64,000 nt of DNA from Macquaria australasica. Lineage: Eukaryota; Chordata; Actinopteri; Centrarchiformes; Percichthyidae. Positions within the stretch are counted from its first letter, which is position 1. Every line of letters begins with the position of its first letter. A program made the translations under genes and the position numbers. This document shows, piece by piece, positions 1 through 11,591 of this stretch. The notes beneath the pieces were generated by a model that ran no database searches, was not told where the DNA came from, and saw only the letters and a program-made list of their open reading frames with translations. The DNA lies in assembly GCA_005408345.1 (NCBI GenBank), contig SEMN01000017.1, positions 1,798,001-1,862,000 of the forward strand. Direction: 5' to 3'.

Positions 1-2749
1 ACACAAGCTTGCAAGCCCCCCTTGTCACACACTCACACACACTTTCCTTCATCTGTGAACAATTTTTTCCTCATATGATTTTCTGAATAGACCACTGATT
101 AGCTTAGTCAGGCTTAATAGAAAGCACAAAATGCACAAACTTCAGTGAGCTGTTCCTTTTGGAAAATTACTAATGTTTAAAAATAGACAATAATTAAATT
201 AGTCCAGTCACTGTACATTGTATTGTCTGCACACCAGGTGACTCAGCATTACAGGTGCTAATTTGTATGCCACCAAAGTCAGGAACATCTTATTCCACTA
301 TTGCACAGTCAGAAAATTAGATTGTCTCCTTGAATAAACAGACATGGATTACATGCTGATTAGCCGTGTCTCTACCCGTCTGAAAACACCTAATTCATCA
401 GTGACCAATTAGTGGTGACCTTTAGTGACCTCTGACCTTGACATCAGAGTGAACTGTGGTAGGAAGAGATTGCCCTTTGCTTCATGCAATGAAGTGAGGC
501 TTTAGGAGGTTGTATGGAGGTCTCACAGTTCAATTACTCAATCCTCTGTCCTTGTATAGCTTCAGTGAGAAGAATGAGTCTTTACAAATGAAAATCTGCT
601 CGCCGTTTTTTAAATTACATTTGCATCGCTGAACCAACTACTCTATTGAATAGCTTACAGTCATCATTGTGTTGAGTCAGTGTGGAGAATCAAATGTATG
701 ATGAATGAGGCTGTTTTTTGTTCTTGTTTTCTATTTTTATGTATTCTGTTTATAGAGGAACAAATTGTGATGTACTTTTTTTTCTTCTTTGACTTAAAAT
801 TACTACATTACATAACAGTCTGGCAAAGCTACAGAAAGATGTTGCAAAATGCAATAAGAAAAGAAATCCTTACTGTACATGTACTAGACCTCTGGGTCTT
901 AAGGCATCTTATTAATGTAGTGCATGTTTTAGGCCTGTGGGGGGCAGGGCATGAATATGAGGGAAGTGTTGGCTATTTAATTTATTAGTTTAATTCATTA
1001 TTATCATTTAACTAACATAGTTGGTGGCAGTGAATTATGCTTTGTTGGTTTTTAAAAGATTCTAGTTGTTTTAGTTTCACAAAAGTTGAATGGCTTAAAA
1101 CGAATTAAATAATTTACATCAGTTCATATAAAAAGTAGCCTACAACTAGAAACCAGCAGCATACCTCAGCAAATATCTGCAGCCAACAAGAGGAGTTCTG
1201 ACTATACTGGTTTTGTGCACCTGAACGAATTGTTCAAACAGCAGCACATACTGAGACAAGCAGTACACCCAGCGTTCAGTACCTCTGCCAAGCTGACTCA
1301 AATTCAAATTTTTTTATTATGCGGGTCATGAGCTCGGTCAGCACAGTGCATCTATGTATGGACGAGAATCCCTGAGGGGAAGTAACCACACAACTCAAGG
1401 GTAAACAGCTGCTGAACACGGGAACACATAAGAGTTTGTTGCACAATGAAAACAATTTCAGTGTTTTTATTCAATGACAGTCATCTTATTTCAGTGTTTA
1501 GTACCACTGCCATACATCAGTTAAGTTGGAGTTTTCAGTACTCGAGTTACTCCAAACGTGTTGAACAACTCACAGCAGAGCAGCAGGGTGTAATTGAGTA
1601 TATTTAGGAAGTCGCTGAGAGGACACATATATCAAGACAGTGTTTAAGTTGTCGACACAGAAAAAATCTGTAGCCCAAGCAGATATCAGCTCTGTCACTG
1701 ATAATGTGTGAAATAGAATATCCTCGTAATGAGTTAAAAAATAAATCAGGCTTCACACACTGCAACATCATTTTTTGTCCCCTCTGAATGAATCCAACCA
1801 GGACTGTGAGAAGAAGCCCTGGGATTGACCAGTCCAACCCGAGGGTTAGTTAAAGCACAAGATTAGAAATTACTGGATATAAGCCCTGAGATGATCAGGT
1901 TTAAGTTGAGGATAATCGTTTTTTAATTATGGTTAAAAAAATGGCTGGGGTTTGGTGTAGTTAAAGTTTGGATAAGAATCTGCTCACAACAGTGGAATCC
2001 ATCAGAAAGCAGAAAAAAGTCATTAGCAATTGTTCTATTACTTTCCACTCTGTCTGCACATCCAAATTAAGAGGCGGGAAGAACAAGCTCAAGCAGATGA
2101 GACAAACCAAGCAAAGGTGGGTACCCCAAAAACATCCCTAGCATAGAAGATGACTGACTTGTTGTCAACTGAGGGTGGCTTTTCTTTCAAAACAGTCTGA
2201 ACTGATTCTGATGAAGGACAACTGGGAGGATGTTTCATCGCTAAATCCACAAATTTGGTAAACTTGTGTCTTTGGGGATTATAAACATTACTTCCTCTCA
2301 TAGTAGGGGCGGTTAAGCCTCTTACAGATTAAAATCAAATGTCCTTTTCTGAAGAACTAAGAAAAAATGTGATCAATTTGGCCCATTCATTCCATTGTTT
2401 TAAAGTATTTCAAGTCATAGCCAAACTACTGACATTTCAGCATGTAACAGATCCAATCTTTGCCAATATAGAAGCTGAGAAAAGCACAGAGGTGCCGGTG
2501 TCTTTAAAAGGAGCAATCACTGCCTTATGTAACACTGGCAAGTCCACTTTATTGCCTCCAAGGGAGTTCACAGTTCTTCTCTCTTCATTTTGAACAAGTC
2601 CAGTCTCCTGTGTCTGAGCAGCAACAAACATCCACATATACACGCACACAGCTATCTAAGCAGATAAAAATGGTTTATATGGGCACAGTCACGTCTCCTT
2701 TGGAATCTGGAAAGGTTTTACAGCCAGAACCAAGCAAATCATGTGTGCC

Positions 2750-3338
2750 CACTGGGTGGAAAGTAACTGATTTACTCAGGTACTGTACAAAAGTACAATT
2801 TAGAGATACTTGTACTTTACTTGAGTATTTCCATTTTCTGCTACTGTATACTTCTACTCCACTACAGTTCGGGGGCAGATATTGAACTTTTTACTCCACT
2901 ACATTTATTTGATAACTTTAGTTACTTTGTAGATTCAGATTAATAATACAAAATATAGTCAACAAAGAAATTATGTTATTATTATTATCATTATATTAAT
3001 GGGACTTGATTGATCCCCAAGGGGATATTCACAAGCTACGCAGCAGTATATAAAGTTATATTTATATATATTTAAGTTAGCCCCACATTTACCAGCTGCA
3101 GTATTAAAGTGATGTTTACACATTATTACATCAATAATTATAATCCAACAATATAATATACTGTATATTATTCTTGAATGGGCTATTGTGCCTAATGAGT
3201 ATTTTTACTTTTGGTACTTTAAGTATATTTTTATGCTAATTAAGTAAATGCATGACTTTTACTTCTAACAGAGTATTTCTGCACTGTGGTTTTACTACTT
3301 TTACTTAAGTAAAAGATCTGAGCACTTCTTTCACCACT
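2750..3338 (+). repeat. hAT-like non-autonomous element, copy 1
   Basis: The left end reads like CACTGGGTGGAAAGTAACT and the right end like CTTTCACCACT, which are imperfect inverted repeats. The interior is rich in TACTTTTACT-type words. It shares both ends and orientation with the copy at 5317-5978. The middle (about 3000-3050) carries a fragment of another fish repeat containing TTGATCCCCAAGGGGATA. The copy is too diverged to define its target duplication. Assignment to the hAT superfamily is inferred from the second copy. Confidence 0.6.
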
Positions 3339-5085
3339 ATCAAAAGGCTATCGTCATGGCACACTAATAAAACCAGTGAGAAAGCCTCTGACCTCACATC
3401 ATGGAAATTCAAGTATTCGACATCCACCAGCAGGTGTGACCTTGCAGCCACTTGCCTGAAAGGTCTCAAGATGTTGCTGCACTTCATTTGCATTTTCTTT
3501 CTTCTGGAGATGAATGCAACCCATACGCACTGATGGAGGAAACCTTCACCACTTACGAAGCTGCTGGTTGAAGTTGTGACGCAGGTGTCTCAATCAGAAG
3601 CTCTTATGAAACAGTAACAACTTAAAAAAAGACTCCTTAACGTACCTACTTACCTAACGAGGGCCTGGACCACAGTCCTTGAGCTGCAGGTTGATGGTAG
3701 AGTTTAATGTTTGAGGAGTACAAACTGAATTTTAATACAATCAGGCTGTTTGGGCTGTAGTTTTCTGCATCACAGTGCATCAATTCTTAAATACTCCTCA
3801 TCCATCCTCTTAAGACTTCTCTGTCACACTACTGTCACTCCCCTGCCAACTCTGTGCAGCTCCTCAGTCTGTGATCTGACAGCAGCCTGTTTTTTTAACT
3901 TTACTAATCATCTCAGGTAATTAGTCTCACTGGGGAATTGTTAAGACAAGAGAGAAATGTGGAGGAAATGAGTGATTTAGATTTCTCTTTTAGAGGGTGA
4001 AGGGTGAATTGCCGGCATGTGTCTGCAACCTAAAAACAGCCTCATGAATGATTCATTTTGCTCAGTTTAATTAAAACAAAGGATAAGAGAATGCAGATCC
4101 GGAGGGGCTCATGAGTGAATGTGTAATTCTGAAAGAAGGTTCTTCAGAAAAAGATTTCGATCAACGTATTGCTTTTAGTTTTAAATTGCACTTTTTAAAC
4201 TGTACTTGAAAAGTCTTTGCATATCTGACTACGTGACAAGTGCGTCAGAGGAAATCATAACACTCCTGCACGCCAAAAACTGTTCTGTCAACGCCGCGAG
4301 ACACAGCACAAGGGAGAGCAGAGCACACCGCTCTTCTTAGGGAGACTCATACAGTTAAAAGCATTGAGTGGACCACTGCATGATTTATCCATCACTTGTG
4401 CAATATTCTTAAGTCATTACCACATTTGGAGTTTTAGTAGGTGGAGAGCTGACATACATGTGTCTAAATCTGCACATTCGATATACAGTACATTATATTT
4501 TTATATTTATTGAAATGTGTATATTTACATGCATATTTGATTGTGCACTCAGAATTTTATAATCCATGCTTCTTTTAAACTTCTTGCTATTTTTATCTTT
4601 CATACTTCTCTGCTGTTGTTGATGGGATAGTTGGGCATTATATAAACACTCACAACCATTTTCTGTATTCATATCCAAACCTCTCTCTGCCTATCAGCAC
4701 TTTTGTTTTATTTATATGCATCTTTTATTCTTTTCTGCTTTGTTCCCGGTTCTCGCTGTGATGGATGATTTGCATAATTCTGCAAGTGGCATTAGCATGA
4801 TTCCTTTTGTTGAAATGCAAACATTTGTTGAAACTTTGTATTGTTCAAAGTGCCTTGTCTTGAAAAATACAAGTCTTATATTTTTGATTGAGGAGGAGGA
4901 GGTGTTCGACCCCAGTCTGATAAACAAACATCAAATGAAATGTGGCAGGTTCAGACGAGCTGAGATGTGAGATTGTTACGTGACGTTTGAGAGCTCTGAG
5001 AAAACAGGCTGTTCCCCTCTAACCTGCCGGGCCCAGTCCCACCGGCTGACCGCTGAGTCATGCTCCCTCTCGACAACAACAGCAG

Positions 5086-5226
5086 ACATCCATCCAGCCA
5101 TTTTCTATACCCACTTATCCTGTGCAGGGTCACAGAAGGCTGGATGAGAGGCAAGTTTCAACCTTGACAGGTCGACAGTCTATCACAAGACTAACTCACA
5201 TTCACACCTATAGGAGCAATTTAAGC
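5086..5226 (-). repeat. 3' fragment of a fish LINE/SINE-type retroelement
   Basis: Read on the plus strand, the segment goes from CATCCATCCAGCCATTTTC through TATCCTGTGCAGGGTCACAG to ACATTCACACCTATAGGAGC. This is the familiar reverse complement of a retroelement tail widespread in teleosts, normally ending in ATGGATGGATGG. Only a degenerate fragment of roughly 140 bp is present, with no coding part. Confidence 0.55.
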
Positions 5227-5316
5227 TCACTTATTATCATAAACCATATATTCATATTCTTTATTCCAGTGCAGTTTATTGATGCTGATAAATGTATGTT
5301 TCATATTGTCAAAATG

Positions 5317-5978
5317 CAGTGGTGGAAAGTAACTAAGTACATTTACTCAAGTACTGTACTTAAGAATGTACTTCAGTATCTCCAATTTATGCGACTTTAT
5401 ACTTCTACTCCACTACATTACAGAGAAACATCGAACATTTTACTTTACTACATTTATTCAACTGCTGTAGTTACTAGTTACTTTGAGTTTACATACAAAA
5501 CACATGATCAACTTATTTAACATGATGCATTGTTACAGATTAAAGGCCCCACATACCCTCACAGGTCTTTTCACTTATGTTGCTGATTAGACCCGCTCAA
5601 ACTATGCTGGGATTTACGTGACGTCATCATATATTTGAGAACGATAAAGCTGTATAAATTGTCCCGCAACAAAACTAACAGTATAGCCCCTGAAGTCCCA
5701 TAAAAATCATGTTTTTCTTGTTGCACACGACAATAACTTGTGTGTACAAATGGTCATCTTTCGGGACCTTGAAGGCTCCATAAGTTAACACGCAGAAAGG
5801 GGCCATTTTACAAAGTGAGTGCTTTTACTTTTGATATTTAAAGTACATTTTGCTGGTAATACTTATGTACTTTTACTCAAGTAGAATGCAGATCTTTTAC
5901 TTGTGAAGAGTGCATTTTTACATTGTGGTATTGTTTCTTTTACTTAAGTGAAGGATCTGAGTACGTCTTTCACCACTG
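5317..5978 (+). repeat. hAT-like non-autonomous element, copy 2
   Basis: The element begins CAGTGGTGGAAAGTAACTAA and ends GTCTTTCACCACTG, giving terminal inverted repeats with core CAGTGGTG. The flanking octamers are TCAAAATG (5309-5316) and ACAACATG (5979-5986), matching at 6 of 8 positions, as expected for a decayed 8-bp hAT target duplication. There is no transposase. About 270 bp of unrelated sequence (5541-5815) interrupts the simple TACTTTTACT-rich body and may be a nested insertion. Confidence 0.65.
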
Positions 5979-7276
5979 ACAACATGTCAAGCAGAGTTTG
6001 CAGTGTTACCACCATTTCAATTTATTTCATTCTATTTTATATAACATGATGGTGGAGCAATGGTAGGATATTTCCTGTAGCACTATGTTCTGTCATTTAG
6101 TTAATTTGCCTGTAGATACTTTTCAGGTATCACCTGAAAGTGGAAATAATAAAGTGGTGAGCAGCTGATGAAATTTCTTAATAAATCAAATTTATTATAT
6201 TAGGACAAACCTCTTGAAATGTATTATCTTGGTTTCACAAGAACAAACAGAAAACAAAACCATACAACACACAGCAATACAATTTGGAACGAAACATTTT
6301 TAAATAAGCCAAATGAATATAATAGAATATGTACAGGTAAATTATTCAATATGAAGGAGCCCTAAACATAAAAGCTTTTTTTCCTATTTCCTTAGAGAAA
6401 AGGGGGCTAAAATAGAGGAGCTGATCAGAGCGGATTAATAAGCAATTTGAAGCACAAGGGACAAAGAATTCTTTCAAGCAAGATGGATAATTAAAATGGA
6501 AACATCTGAAAAGAAGCCGATGAAATTGTCGTCTTGTATCAAGACACATCTTGGGTGTCTTATCATGATGCAACATAATTAACTAAATCAGATTTATTTT
6601 GTGTTTGTATGAAGTCATTACCCCTTCACAAAGGGACTTGATACAACTTGAGACAACACAAACAAAATAAATATGTATTATGGGACCAAACTATCGAACT
6701 TTCACATTGTAAGTCATAGAGAATAAACTATGACCACATCAGAAAAGAGCTTTTTTTTCACATTCAGAAGATTTGGCAAAAGTTTATTGAAACTGAGAAG
6801 GGAAATTGTCGAAGCAACTAATCATGCACTACCAAGTGTCTACTAAGAAAAACAAATCTGTCTGTGTTTGAGTGAGTTTGTAGCAACTCTCACGTAGAAT
6901 AATCTTTATCAATCAGTACAGTACAAACATATAGAGTACTATTTAACAACAGACACATAAATCAAGAATTAACCACTCAATTGTCAAAAAGAGGCATCCA
7001 CTCTGAGGATGTCCTCACAACAAGCAAGTAATCCAGACAGTCATTTCCATGGCTTCTTTATCGTTGGTACTTATCTGGAAACATATATTGTTTCCTCTCA
7101 CTCTATCTTCTCTACATTCAAGGGACTAATTTCCATTTATATTGCTACTTAAAGCTCACAGTTGTTCAGTGTGAGGTTTACCCTGACACAGCAGACAGAC
7201 ACTGTTAATATGTGTACTGAGATGACTCCTTGTGGGTCAACTGAATGTCAGTGAGAAGGAAGGGTCAAGTAGAGAG

Positions 7277-7312
7277 CGTGTGTGTGTGTGTGTTTATGTG
7301 TGTGTGTGTGTC
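7277..7312. repeat. (TG)n microsatellite
   Basis: An interrupted TG dinucleotide run, with one TTTATG interruption in the middle. Confidence 0.9.
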
Positions 7313-7511
7313 TTTAAAGATAGCAGAAGACATGGGTGTTGTGATAGAGTTTAATATTTAATATGTGTATTTTTAGTTTGTTGGCATAGGATTGGATTGG
7401 TTGACAACTCTTAAATCAACAGACTGAAAAGCAGTTGGTGAATTAGCACAGCTTTCATTTTTTTATTTTAATATGTCAATTTTTGCAGTGAGGTGGGAAT
7501 TATTCACATCA

Positions 7512-7528
7512 CCCCCCCCCCCCCCCCC
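7512..7528. repeat. 17-base poly-C homopolymer
   Basis: An uninterrupted run of 17 C, unusual in this AT-rich background. Its length may be unreliable in an assembly. Confidence 0.9.
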
Positions 7529-9622
7529 TCCAGATGGAGGATGAAACAAACAAAAATATTGGGATATGATAGCAACACAAACCAAACAGTCTGAAGTTAT
7601 TGTGTTACCGCGCTAATGCCTGACATGTAATTCTTTTTGTAAAGCAGAAAAGGGGGTAGCCCCACAACCAAAACTAAAAACAGGTCAATAGAATCTGCTA
7701 TCACAGGTCTTCACACATCAGACTAACATTAGTCAGCAACTAAATCAAAGTTTTATTGTTTTTTAATGCTGTCAAATGTCTGTTTACATCAGTAATGTTA
7801 GGAGTAATAGGAATAAAACAAGTGCCTGTTTATTGAGTTAATAAATCAATCAACAGGATAATATGCTGTTAATATTTAAATGTGATACTAATTTATCTAA
7901 TTGATACTAACTGTTACTAATTTAATTAATGAGATTAAAACAAGCCGAACGCTTACCAGACTCTTAACAAGGCTCTTTTCAGTTTGTTTCCAGGTTTTTA
8001 AATTCAGTATAACAGATTATCAGAGCTTTTGTGTAAAGGACGTTATGTCAGCGTTGACACTTATTATCAGACTTCTTCGCAGTTTCCCGAGGAGCTGACA
8101 TTTGGCACCAGAATTCAATGAGTAATGAAACATTCTTCTGTTTGCCAAACTCTTTGTGATTTGAACAAATGTTGCCTTTCCAAGTAAGAAACTAGAGTAA
8201 ATGTATTATCCAAAGGGGTATCCCGCACAGTGCTCTTGATCACCTTCACCAGAACTAATCCAGTATGTAGTTGTGTTAATATATTATGATTCTACACAGA
8301 AATACTCCCCCAAGTCTGTGTAAACAGGTCTGTTATGATAACAAGGGTCAATACTGATGAGTGACAACACTTCCACCGTGCTCATCATCAGAGCATCATA
8401 TCTAACAAAACAACCTACAGTATTCAAAAATATTCACAGCTTCACACATTAAAGAGCAGAGGATACAAGAAAAGTTCACTGATTCAATACCATCATCTCT
8501 TTGCATGTGCAACACATGCATTGTATACAATAGTTTTACATCAAAGCTTTTATTTAGTGTGTAAAATATGACACAGGCCTTATTTTTAATAGATTGGGTT
8601 CCTGGGTTCCAAATTACACTGCAATCAAGTCCTAACTAAATGTACTATGGCTGTTTTGTTCATCGAGTTAACTTGAAAGTTGGCTAAATTGGGCTATTCC
8701 TCAATCTGATGTTTTAAGAGGACGTCTGAAATGAAACCTCAGATAATCTGACACTCACACTCAATTTATCGGGACCTTGGCAGACAGTTTTGTGTGCAAA
8801 CACAAATCATGTGGTTGCTGTTATTGTCCAAAGTGTAAATCTGTCTGATGACGGCTGCACGCTGGGCTCCAAATCTCCCGCTGGTCCATCTCACCCTGCA
8901 GGATCACTTCACAATGACTGAGAGGCACTGTGAACTACACACAAGAAACTGGACGTATTCATCATTACAAGTGCTGCTGTGTGTGCCGGAGAGATACAAT
9001 ACTTTTTATACATCACTTTTGTATGAGATTCTATACCTTTACATTAGTTTATATTCACAAGAAATATCAACTTGTGGCTAATTTACTCATCGTGTGCTTG
9101 TTATTTACAGCCATGTTGCTAACAGAGACTCACAGTCTACCATTGAGTCCTGATACAGGTTACATCCTCAGTGCTGCTCGGGCAGTGTGGGACTGCTGGG
9201 TGGAGGAACAACCAGTTCCTGGGAGACTCGGGTGGAGGGTGATTGCAATTGATTTCTGGCTTAGGTGACACTTACACTTATCTACACAGGTGCATTCACA
9301 GTGAGAGTGTTGTGATCCAGGCTGCTGTGTCATCTATGCCCTGTTATACGCTGTATAACCTTAAAGGCACTTTCTCTATAGTGCTGCTTGCCATTGTTTA
9401 TTCAAGATGCTTACATTGGGTGATTGATAGGTGCCTAAAGGTAGATACATTCAATAAAACAACAATAGAGACCAAACTGGTTATAGAAAACACATTTTGC
9501 AATTTCAGGTAGCACACAGTATAGCTGGCTTCACGGTGTGAGTTTAATACAAGCTGTACAACTTGGTGGAGGTGTAGGGGAAGTCCATCGGTGCTGTGTG
9601 TGTCCCTCATAGAACTGAGATG

Positions 9623-9901
9623 ATTGATTGATAAATTAATTAGTCGATTGACAGAATGTGCAACTATTTTCAAGCAAAATTTCTGAACACTCACTGGTTC
9701 CAGCTTCTCAGATGTATGATGGTAAACTGAATATCTTTGGGTTTCAGACTGTTGGTCGGACAAAACAAGTTCATCATCTTAAGATCTGGGTTATTGTGTT
9801 GGGCATTTGCCACTCTTTTCTGACATTTTACAGATCAAATGATTAATCGATTAATTGAGAAAATAATCATCAGATTAATTAGTTAGTTAGTTGCAGCCCT
9901 A
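9623..9901 (-). repeat. Non-autonomous DNA-transposon copy ('ggctgcaac' family), copy A
   Basis: On the minus strand it opens with AGGGCTGCAACTAACTAACT, runs through words such as AATCGATTAATC and CCCAAAGATATTCAGTTTAC, and ends near 9623 in ATTAATTTATCAATC. The same internal words occur at 37364-37660 and, more decayed, at 61690-61932. The family is common in teleosts and does not code for protein. Confidence 0.6.
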
Positions 9902-11496
9902 GTGTCCCAGCTCTTCTCTGAAAGCACACCACCTCTTCTGCTGTTAAGGTTTAATATTTGTTAGTGTTGTGTGGAAAAACACAAGAAACTGTGAACATGG
10001 ATGGCTGCTATTGAGAAGTGGTTTGTGAGATTGCACCAGTTCATTTGATGAAACTGGCCTCAATTCAATAAACATTCACATGTACTTTACCTACAGTAGT
10101 TGGTTAATGTCATTGTCACTGCAGATGAGCTCTGCACAGCTTTTTGTGATAAAAGATGGAGTAGAGACCTGCTGAATATCAGTCAGCTCTGGGTTTGAAA
10201 CTGATATGATTCTTTCTTCAGCCACCCAGAAATGTCTTTTCTATATTTAAGGCAGAGGAAAGTTGCATCATTAGCTGAGCTACACTAGGTCGGTACAGTA
10301 CTTTGCTGAGCAGGCTAAATGCAAATATGAAATGTTCAGACCTTCAGATCTGAGACACAGGGAGCTCTGAGTGTTTCAGCAGTCTCATGTTGGTGTGGCC
10401 GTTGATTCACTCTATGGTTCAGAGTTGAGTTTTTTTTGAGTTTTGCTGCCTTTGTTAAGTGCAGCAACTTCCTTCTTGTTCCTGTAAACAAATAAGAACC
10501 TGTGCTTTCTTTGCTATTTTAAAAATGTAACAAATTTGAGTTGCCTGATTTTAAAATGATCAGTTACAGCAGTGTGTAGTTATTTTTGATGAATTTTGGA
10601 AACGAGTGGAAGGCTGTGTCTTGTTGGAGCTTCTTCCTGGAACAAACCTATTGGTGAGTTTGGAGTTTGATGACAATAAGAATATAAAATTCTACTGATA
10701 TTATACTTTAAAGTTTCCCCAGACCTCTGTCATGAGAGGCTGCTACACAAGATCAGGGGTTTTAACTACAGTTATACAAGTTTGTGTGTGTGCGTGCTTG
10801 TTATTGGTGTAGTGTGAAATAATCAGCTGCACTGACTGCCCTATCCAAGGCTGTTCAGTTGATGAGACTTTGTTGTTGGATTGTTTGGACGATTTCATCG
10901 GCTGTCTCATAATGTTTGAGTCTAATTTGACAGAATGGTGATACTCTTATCTAAAAATATCCAGCTTTCAGTTTGAACATGAAATAAGGACAGTGCAAAT
11001 AAGGACAAACAGAGACTGAGTGTGAATCACTTTAAAAGCTAATTTTATTCTCTTATTGTGTGTCAAAGTGTACATATTGTGTGTGTTTGAAACGCATTTG
11101 AAACACGACAAAACATGTAACTGCCCGGTTATGTTTGCATTCATTTGTATCATTCGGTGTTTATTGTATGTTCAGGTTTATCATAAATGTGTGTACACTT
11201 ATGTGTATGTGTTTGTATGTGTGGTGTGATTCTTGTGGCCGACTGCCTCATCAAAGTGAAAAATGGGTGAACATCAGTGTGGTTGTTGGGGTGACACATT
11301 ATCGATCCCTCAACGACATTGCTTTCCTGACAATAGTGTGCAATATTGGTTCTGCTGCAGGAAACTTTCACAGGATATAAAGATCAGTATTACAAGAAGT
11401 CCTGCAATCCAAACTACATTGGACAGTAACAGTTTTATATTAAATCAAAGATTAACCTTTTTTTAACACAGAAGTTTTAAACTTTTTACATTGCAT

Positions 11497-11591
11497 AAAA
11501 ATATGATTACTGCAGCTGTAAATACGTGATGGCTCTTTGTTGTAATTTACAAAGAGCCATCAAGTATTTACAGCTGCAGTAATTATATTTT
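11497..11591. repeat. 95-bp near-perfect hairpin (inverted repeat, 8-nt loop)
   Basis: Two arms of about 43 nt (11497-11540 and 11549-11591) are reverse complements except for a G.U-type pair near the base and one G/A mismatch. They are separated by the 8-nt loop TGTAATTT. The stem includes ACTGCAGCTGTAAATAC and GATGGCTCTTTGT. The sequence to its right (TTTTGGCCACCAGGAGACAG) resembles, in reverse, a repeat near 22060-22085, so the hairpin may be part of a foldback or MITE-like family. The length would also suit a microRNA-type precursor; nothing in the sequence decides between these. Confidence 0.8.

Noticed and set aside
2089..2301. 70-codon minus-strand frame (MRGSNVYNPQRHKF...)
   Set aside because: Wording resembles a dispersed fish repeat more than a gene; no flanking exons.
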